A DNA stretch of 64,000 bases from Furcasterigmium furcatum (Eukaryota > Ascomycota > Sordariomycetes > Glomerellales > Plectosphaerellaceae). Position numbers and translations under genes: made by a program. Below are positions 57,517 through 64,000 of this stretch, one piece after another (positions within the stretch are counted from its first letter, which is position 1; each line of letters starts with the position of its first letter). The DNA lies in contig BCIA01000005.1 in assembly GCA_001599815.1 (NCBI GenBank), positions 3,542,472 through 3,606,471 on the forward strand, given 5' to 3'. The notes beneath the pieces were generated by a model that was given only the letters and a program-made list of their open reading frames with translations, had not been told where the DNA came from and did no database searches.

Positions 57517-59547
57517 TCAATGAGCGCCCCCACCCCAGACGTTTCTGAACTCTTCCTGGTCTCCGACCTGGAAGCGTGGGCTCGGCTCATCCTCCTGCTC
57601 ATCGTCATCAGCCCAGGGTGAAGTCGCCTGAGGCGGGGAGGGCGATGGCTCTTTTGGCTTGGACACGGGAGGCTCAGGGCTCGTTGCGCCATCATCCTGG
57701 TCATCCGCGGGAGTAGGGCCAGGCTTGTTCGGGGCTCTCTGGTCCTCCGGGGCCGACGTAGGCTCAGGGCTCTTGGGTGACGACAGCGAGGCCGCGGGTT
57801 TCTGAGTGTTTTTCGACTTCTTGTTGTTCGGCCTGCTGGCGCTCGGTGCTGCACCATCAACCTGCCCACTCCATCGGCTTGATCCCTGTGAATGAGTGGA
57901 AGGGCGTGGTGACGGCACCGGCTGATATCGATGGTTACTGCTCGAAGAAGACATGTATCGCTCTCTCAGGGGTTCGTATGTGGCGACTACGGGATACTGG
58001 CAGGAGATTAGTGAGAGATTTCCTGGGGGCAGTGACTTGATAACTCACATTCCAATCGCCGTACTCAAGTTCCCTTGCCTTGTCGTAAAGGCCTTCATCC
58101 TCGGGATCAATCGAGAGGTCATCGTGAATGTCGTGGAAAGTGCCGTTGGCGAAGTTGTACTGTTCGCTTGGGCCTCCTGCTGTGCCCTGAAGCAGGGGAT
58201 CACGCTCGTTCAGGTCACGGTTCACTTGGCGGTCGACCTGGCCTGGCGTAGGGATCCAGTACTTCCCCTTTCCGCCCCTCTGGTAGCGCATGCCTTCCTT
58301 CAAGCGGCCCAGGCGAGCTCGAGATTCCTCGTGGGCCATGATCTTGTCCCCCGAGTCGAAGTATCTGTAGCCGTATCGGTCGCCCTTGAACGTCTGTTTC
58401 GAATCCTCGATGAGGTCGACGACACCAAACGCATCGCGGAATGCAAATCGGACAGGCATCCGAGCGCATAGCTCGTTTTGGCGAGCAAAGTCATGCCATG
58501 AGAAGGCGTACCAGTGAGCAACGGCAAAGATGGGCATCTCTATGCAAATCAGAGCATCCTGGATGGCGGCAGCCAGGTTGTCGGGCGTGTATCCTTCCAC
58601 ACTGTCCGGAATGGCGCCGAGCCAGACCAAGATGGAGAGCAGAAAGCCCTGCCAGTATGAGGCGAAGATGATGAGCTTGATACACAAGAACTTCGGCACC
58701 GGTCTGAAGGGCTGCAGGTCATGGTGCATGCAGACCCAGAAGAGCCCAAGGGAGTACAGACTGATGGTAACGCTGACGTTGTATATCAGGCTGCTCCAGA
58801 AGTAGCCCGAGTTGAGTCCGACATAGCCCTCCTGGTAGGTATTTGTGGCCTTCATGATGATGGCAGCGAAGCTCAGGATGGGCTTCAGCCAGGCATACTG
58901 CAGGATGCCGCGCTTGATCGCCAGGAATGTATGGGGGTCGGAAATGTCGACTCGCGGAAGGACGTGGTTCATCGGCCACAGGTGGCTGACGGGTTCTCGA
59001 CCGTGGGTCATAATGATAAGGGCTCGTTCGCCATCGAGGTAGTTGATAAGAAGCTGGAAGAATGTATAGATCGTAAATGCCTATGACAGTGTCAGGAGGG
59101 ATCAATGATCGACAGGAAGTGCTGATGGAGTACCTCGTAGATATCACGGATGGGATCCACGAACTGCGCAGCCGTGAGGGACACCATGCTCGTCCATGAT
59201 GCGATCGAGTAGATCGGCACCCTGCCACACGTCAGCGGTGTCTTTTGCCAGTTGGAAAGCCGAGCCATACATTAAGAGAATCCGCACGACATATCGTTGC
59301 AGGCGAGGTTTACGATAGTTTTTTCTGGGCCATGGTCAGTCGCGACTCGGTTCGAGGCAAACAATGGTGGTTACGGACGCCTGGAGAAGGATAGATCTGG
59401 ATGCGCATGGACGGTTAGCAGAGGCCTCCATTCGACAGACCCGAGAATAGTAACTCACACGATGGAAAGGAGAGTAGCAACGAGGCCGGCTACACCTGCA
59501 ACAATCGTTGTCGCGTAGGTGAGCTTCTGGCCAGTGCCGCCAGTCAT
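57517..59547 (-). CDS. TMEM184/organic solute transporter alpha family membrane protein, 586 aa
   Basis: Six exons: 59547-59459, 59396-59379, 59324-59271, 59221-59134, 59080-58049 and 57996-57517. Exon 2 is an 18-nt micro-exon that makes the sequence VATLLSIVSILLQAKNYRKP continuous across the family block. The Ost-alpha/TMEM184 family has seven membrane helices and is linked to transport or vacuolar and endosomal membrane function; no substrate can be inferred here. Helices include the first (TTIVAGVAGLVATLLSIV), then MVPIYSIASWTSMVSLTAAQ, and later IKLIIFASYWQGFLLSILVW. The conserved loop INYLDGERALIIMTHGR and the block LKPILSFAAIIMKATNTYQ are present. After about residue 330 a cytosolic tail of roughly 250 residues, Ser/Pro/Lys and acid rich, ends the protein. 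Confidence 0.9.
59379..59396 (-). other. 18-nt micro-exon of the TMEM184-family gene
   Basis: ATCTATCCTTCTCCAGGC, flanked by an upstream intron (59458-59397, GTGAGT donor, GCTAAC branch, CATCCAG end) and a downstream intron (59378-59325, GTCCGT donor, CTGAC branch, CCCAG end). It supplies 1+15+2 bases, so both junctions are in phase 2 and the family motif is preserved. Confidence 0.8.
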
Positions 59548-60313
59548 CTTGACAGGTTCGGTTGGCAGTTCGTCGATGCGAGTTGCCTTGTTCCCTACTT
59601 ATTCTCGTCGTGCAGTCATGGCTCGTTCCGCGCAGTCGTACAGCTAGGTCTGCTGGGAAAGTCCTGGAGAGCGTCGCGTGAGGATCCAGGCAGCGAGCGA
59701 GAAAGGGGTGGTAGTGGCGGCGGCGGGATGACGAGATGTTGGGTATAGTCCAGCAGATGACCACAAGCCAACAGCATCGAACTTGAATTGGAGGCAGGTA
59801 CCTCCGTACTTCGACTTCGACTGTGCTGTGCACGGTCTGGATGTTCCAGTGTGGGGGACGAGATGCAGTACAGTGGAGCTCCAGCTCCGGGGCCCATTAG
59901 CGCGGCCAGCCGGGAGCGCGTCATTCCGTCTGTCGTGACTTTTAGTGGCCGGGAAGCTGCGACCTGCTGGACGGACTGGTCGGACCCTCATAAGCTCAGG
60001 TCGTAATACAGCAGGAGCTTCAACAACACTGCCTCTGACACGCCCGGAAGCTCCAACGACGAACCCTCTTTGCTCCCCGAGACCTGGCAACGCCCCCCAG
60101 GCAACGAGTAAAGCCCGAGAGCCTCATGATACCGGTCTTCCCGGGCACACTCTATGCGAACGACCGACCGACCGACCACGCGACATCCCACCCCCTTTCC
60201 TCCACGCAATGGCTCTCTGGACGCCCGAACGAATCGCGATTGTTTGATAGGAGGGGAGCACAGAGAGCAAGACGTCTCCGGGGCGCGAACGAGCAGCAGC
60301 AGCAGCCGGCACC
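59548..60313. promoter_or_regulatory. Divergent promoter of the TMEM184 gene and CSF1
   Basis: A 766-base gap between divergent start codons. A four-base tandem repeat (CGAC, four copies) lies at 60161-60177 in the probable CSF1 leader, and a CAG/GCA run lies just before the CSF1 ATG (60290-60303). No gene is supported. Confidence 0.45.
60161..60177 (+). repeat. CGAC tetranucleotide microsatellite
   Basis: Four consecutive CGAC units about 140 bases before the CSF1 ATG. Confidence 0.7.
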
Positions 60314-63300
60314 ATGTCGAACCGTCCGCCAGACTCCGACAGGAATATCCCCAATGTGCCAAGCTTTGATGGTGTCTTCCTGGCATACCTCATTGTCTGC
60401 GGCTTTCTCGCTATATTCTTCCTCCTCTACTTTAACCGAGTGTTCGGCTCGGCCGTGTCCTGGGGCGTGCGGGCATGGGCCTGGCACCGATACCGAGTAC
60501 ACATCGACATCCAGGCGCTGCAGGTGTCCTTACTAGGTGGTCGAGTCTTCTTCACGGGGCTTCGATATCATGGGGACAATGAAGCCTTCCATGTGCAGCA
60601 TGGGTACATCACATGGCGGTACTGGCTTTGGAGGGTGCGAGATGTCGACATTAAGGCCTCGGCAAAGTCCCGTGGGAACCGGGGGGAGCAGGCTTCCAAG
60701 GCAGCTGGCAACGCAGAAGCGCCCTGTCGCATTACCGTCATCATGGCTGGCCTGGAATGGTTTGTCTACAACCGCAGCGCTGTCTACGACGGTATTCTGG
60801 CTGGGTTGACAGACGAAACCCCCGAGGCCGTGCCGGTGCCTCCATCATCTTCTGCTTCAGACGACTCCAATGTTCGCAATCGCGGTCAGAACATATCCGA
60901 GAAGCCAGAGGTTTCTCCAATTACGAGTAATGGCCATGCCAGAGAGCAGGAGTCTTCTTTTCCGCGCATCAAGAAGCTGACCGAAGGATTGCGTCGGAGA
61001 ACATCGACTGGCCGGACAAGCGTTGCATCTGATACTGGTCGACCGAATACCACAAAGGCAGCGGATGATCTGCCCTTCATGTTGCAGGCATTTCCCATCT
61101 TCGTCACCTGCCAGAAGGCCGCGCTCGTCATGGGCAACGAGAACACTAAAGGGATCCTGGTAATCAAAGCCGATTCTCTTACTGGCGAGATCAACGCCTC
61201 GAGCACCACCACACCCGACCCTTATCGACAGGTCTTCGACATCAAATTCCAGCATCCAGTGGTCGAGATGAAAGACAACGAAGACTACAGAGAAGATCAA
61301 GCCATGAGGGCCAGCCGAGAAGAACAGGCCGATTCACACCCGCATCACAAGCTGGGATTCTTCCGCCGGCAGAAGCGCCGCACCCTCGGAGGTCTTCGCA
61401 ATCTTATTCCATGGTGGAGGAAATCTGTCGAATCCTTTCACGTCGATGCCGGCAACGGCACAGTGAATGCAGCACCCCAGGCCCACCCATCTAGCCATTG
61501 GCAAGGTCTTGCCCGATATCTGGACGACAGCGAACAGGATGCCAAAATGCTCTGGGCAAACGTCGAATACGCAGCGGAGACCTCGGTGGTAGACAGCCCC
61601 GAGGCCAACCTGGTTGTCTACTGGGATGTTCCAGGCAAGGTCACAGCCGAGTCCGCAGGCCGAGCCCATCGAGAGAATATCAACGGCGCTGAATCTCCCG
61701 GCTGGGGGATCAATCTCACCATCAAGGGGGGCACGGCTAATTATGGCCCGTGGGCGGACCGGCAGAGAGCCGATATCCAGCGAGTCTTCTTCCCAGGCCT
61801 CTCTAAAGATGCCGTTCCCGCCGTACCGCTGCTGGAAGGCGCCGACCGAGTCCCGACACAATTCAAGCTCTACGTCGAATTGCAAGAGGAGCTGACACTG
61901 CGTGTTCCGTGCAGGGAGGACTCCAAGAACTGGAGATGGAAAGGGAGGGAGCCGTCGAGCAAGCCTGGCCCTCATACTCACTTGACGCGTAAGCAACGAG
62001 CTCGAGCAAAGAAGCGAAGCAAAGGAGATGCGGCGCCTCTGCGCCCTGCTGGATGGCTAGATGTCAAGGTTGCGGCGAACACGACCGTGTCCTACTGCAT
62101 GGACATGCTCGCGAAACCACAAGGCTACTCGATCAGCCTCGATTTGGAGGTGCCTAGCACGGAACTCTCGAGCAGTGTGAACCACGAGCTCCTGTGGCGT
62201 TCTGGGCCGCTTCGCATCTCGTGCGATCTGTCCACCCCACTGAAGTGGAATGGACTGAGGTCCTGGTATTTCAACATCACGGCAAGCCAGCTGGAACTTT
62301 TCTTGCTCAGAGACCACATTTTTCTACTCATAGACTTGATCGACGACTGGTCGAGCGGGCCACCAGTCGAGTATCTGGTCTTCACCCCTTTCCACTACTA
62401 TTTGAACCTCAACCTCGAAGACTTCAAGCTGTATCTTAATGTCAACGACAGCAACATCATCAACAAACCCACCGACTTTGACGACAATACGTATCTGATC
62501 ATTTCAAGCCCGAGCCTGTCATCATCGGTGTGCATCCCCATTGACAAGTTCCGCCCTCCCAAGAACGCGGTTTCGTTCAATGCCAAGGCTGAGATGTTCG
62601 GCTTCGGCCTTCATGTTCCGCCATGGAACACGCAAGCCGCGTTCATGGCATCGACGAGCGAGATGGGGGCGGGGGAGAACCTAGTGGTCGACGGGAGTTA
62701 CACCTACAATGCAACAACGTCGCCAGCAAACACAGACACCCTGGTCCTGAATGCATCCGCACAGTCTCCTACAGTCACCCTCTATGGTGTCATCATCCGC
62801 TACGTCTTGAAGCTGAAGGACAACTACTTCGGTGACGACGTGCACTTCAAGACATTGGACGAGTACCGGGACACTCGTCACTCGAAGGAACATGATCCGG
62901 CAGCGGAGCAGGCAAACAGACCCCCACCTAAGAAGTCCAACGATTTGGATGTCATCTTGAATGTCCGAGTCGACGACCCCAGACTCTTGCTGCCCGCCAA
63001 CCTGTACTCCTCCAATCGAAACATCCAGATCGAAACTCCGGTATTGAGTGCCGACCTTCGCTTTACTAATTACTACATGGACTTCGATTTGGTAGTGAGT
63101 CCGCTCAGCATTTCGCTCGGTTCGGGCAACTCATCAGGCCTCGAAACTCCAATCAGCGCCACGTCCAGCACCCAGCTTTTCATAGATGGAGTGAAAGCAT
63201 ACGGCCATCGACTCTTTGGTCTCCCGCCCACCGAACCAACTTATATGTGCAATTGGGACATCTCTGTCGGTGCTGTTACCGGCGAGTGCACAGCAGACTG

Positions 63301-64000
63301 CCTCGCCACACTCGCCCGCGCAGGTCTTGCATTCGGGTTCCAGTTCGATGATGACGAGAATGCATTGATCCCCTATTCAGCGATCATCATGTACGACATC
63401 ACTTTCCTCAGACTCGCCGTACAATCAGTCAAGCTATGGCTGCACGTTGATGAGGCCGCATTTCTTCTTTCTACCGGAGCAATCGACGTCAAATTCAACG
63501 ACTGGGCCCGGTCACATTATTCGAGACGGGCTGAAATACAAATACCGGATCTACACGTGTCTTGCGTCAACTCAGAACACGCCTCTAGGCAAAGATTCAA
63601 GGCGCACAGCGACCTTGAGGCAGATGCAGTGCTCAAGGCCACCATCCACGTCGCGATCATCGGGCGAAAGTTTCACTTTTCCCAGGAGCGGAAGCTGCAG
63701 CAGGAACTTGTCCGCCGCGAAGACCAGAGAACGCACCGTACAGAATTTCTGTTGTTGCCGAATGTCCATCTGGATGACTGGATCCCCGAGCCGATCGATC
63801 CCCCTGCTCAAGATTCCCCTCCTGTACCACATCCCACAGCAATGGCTGCCGGGTCAGAGGACCTCAGTTCGATGGGATCGTCAATACAACAGGGCTCATT
63901 GCAAGATCTCCGGCGGAAGAGCTCGTTCTTATCCATTACCTCCACGAGCACCAGCAGCACGAGACTGGGAGGTAGCGTTGCGGCGCTTCGACTCTCGGCT
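60314..64000 (+). CDS. CSF1: Csf1, bridge-like lipid-transfer protein, N-terminal 1229 aa (runs off the window)
   Basis: The frame is open without introns from the ATG at 60314 to the last base, so the gene continues beyond the window; family members are about 3000 residues. Csf1 (BLTP1/Tweek family) forms a long hydrophobic groove that moves lipids between ER and other membranes, and yeast mutants are cold sensitive for fermentation and have lipid defects. One membrane helix at about 22-43 (AYLIVCGFLAIFFLLYFNRV) anchors it in the ER. The first groove repeats follow, with the conserved block QALQVSLLGGRVFFTGLRYH and GYITWRYWLWRVRDVDIK. Family-typical segments continue, such as EYLVFTPFHYYLNLNLEDFK near 690 and IQIETPVLSADLRFTNYYMD near 908. 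A Ser/Arg-rich disordered insert lies at about 175-260. Confidence 0.92.
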   Translation, partial: MSNRPPDSDRNIPNVPSFDGVFLAYLIVCGFLAIFFLLYFNRVFGSAVSWGVRAWAWHRYRVHIDIQALQVSLLGGRVFFTGLRYHGDNEAFHVQHGYITWRYWLWRVRDVDIKASAKSRGNRGEQASKAAGNAEAPCRITVIMAGLEWFVYNRSAVYDGILAGLTDETPEAVPVPPSSSASDDSNVRNRGQNISEKPEVSPITSNGHAREQESSFPRIKKLTEGLRRRTSTGRTSVASDTGRPNTTKAADDLPFMLQAFPIFVTCQKAALVMGNENTKGILVIKADSLTGEINASSTTTPDPYRQVFDIKFQHPVVEMKDNEDYREDQAMRASREEQADSHPHHKLGFFRRQKRRTLGGLRNLIPWWRKSVESFHVDAGNGTVNAAPQAHPSSHWQGLARYLDDSEQDAKMLWANVEYAAETSVVDSPEANLVVYWDVPGKVTAESAGRAHRENINGAESPGWGINLTIKGGTANYGPWADRQRADIQRVFFPGLSKDAVPAVPLLEGADRVPTQFKLYVELQEELTLRVPCREDSKNWRWKGREPSSKPGPHTHLTRKQRARAKKRSKGDAAPLRPAGWLDVKVAANTTVSYCMDMLAKPQGYSISLDLEVPSTELSSSVNHELLWRSGPLRISCDLSTPLKWNGLRSWYFNITASQLELFLLRDHIFLLIDLIDDWSSGPPVEYLVFTPFHYYLNLNLEDFKLYLNVNDSNIINKPTDFDDNTYLIISSPSLSSSVCIPIDKFRPPKNAVSFNAKAEMFGFGLHVPPWNTQAAFMASTSEMGAGENLVVDGSYTYNATTSPANTDTLVLNASAQSPTVTLYGVIIRYVLKLKDNYFGDDVHFKTLDEYRDTRHSKEHDPAAEQANRPPPKKSNDLDVILNVRVDDPRLLLPANLYSSNRNIQIETPVLSADLRFTNYYMDFDLVVSPLSISLGSGNSSGLETPISATSSTQLFIDGVKAYGHRLFGLPPTEPTYMCNWDISVGAVTGECTADCLATLARAGLAFGFQFDDDENALIPYSAIIMYDITFLRLAVQSVKLWLHVDEAAFLLSTGAIDVKFNDWARSHYSRRAEIQIPDLHVSCVNSEHASRQRFKAHSDLEADAVLKATIHVAIIGRKFHFSQERKLQQELVRREDQRTHRTEFLLLPNVHLDDWIPEPIDPPAQDSPPVPHPTAMAAGSEDLSSMGSSIQQGSLQDLRRKSSFLSITSTSTSSTRLGGSVAALRLSA

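Overview
The window is nuclear DNA of a filamentous ascomycete, most likely a Sordariomycete. Genes are split by short introns (mostly 47-140 nt) with GTRAGT-type donors and CTAAC or CTGAC branch points. The gene set (Stu1, Csf1, mitochondrial Hsp70, a Cya-5-like PPR protein, a cutinase-family esterase, a Zn2Cys6 factor, LIM-RhoGAP) is typical of that class. I cannot name the genus. The assembly carries one ambiguous base at 30036. Splice sites were placed by hand from donor, branch, acceptor and reading-frame agreement; none is backed by transcripts.

Layout. 1-48: 3' end of a tRNA cut by the window edge. 1.8-4.9 kb (+): a coiled-coil protein of unknown function and an L-2-hydroxyglutarate dehydrogenase. 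5.3-10.9 kb: a DUF2415 beta-propeller protein (-) and mitochondrial Hsp70 (+), divergent from a promoter with three CACGTG boxes. 11.5-14.5 kb (-): a small twin-CX3C membrane protein and SRP68. 15.3-18.7 kb (+): a large mitochondrial PPR protein. 18.9-21.6 kb (-): a divergent cutinase-like esterase and the rRNA-processing factor FYV7. 22.7-25.1 kb (+): an Atos-family protein. 26.0-30.0 kb (-): a LIM-RhoGAP. 30-33.7 kb: a long stretch with no supported gene. 33.7-39.9 kb (-): a PAQR/Izh receptor and Stu1 (CLASP). 41-43.4 kb: a BSP-family metallopeptidase (+) and a one-pass membrane protein (-). 45.1-45.4 kb (-): a 69-residue protein. 47.6-53.0 kb: IDH1 (-) and SEC5 (+), divergent. 53.6-59.5 kb (-): a BED plus Zn2Cys6 transcription factor and a TMEM184/Ost-alpha membrane protein with an 18-nt micro-exon. 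60.3 kb to the edge (+): Csf1, a bridge-like lipid-transfer protein, truncated by the window.

The genes are mostly housekeeping and do not form a cluster or pathway: mitochondrial import and energy metabolism (Hsp70, IDH1, L2HGDH, PPR), secretion (SRP68, Sec5), Rho signalling and microtubules (RhoGAP, Stu1), lipid handling (Csf1, TMEM184, PAQR) and ribosome biogenesis (Fyv7). I saw no transposon, CRISPR array, biosynthetic cluster or clearly new multi-gene system. The best leads are single genes: the twin-CX3C membrane protein, the cutinase-like esterase with an altered nucleophile elbow and an insertion before its catalytic His, the BED/Zn2Cys6 factor with a stretched zinc cluster, and the TMEM184 micro-exon.
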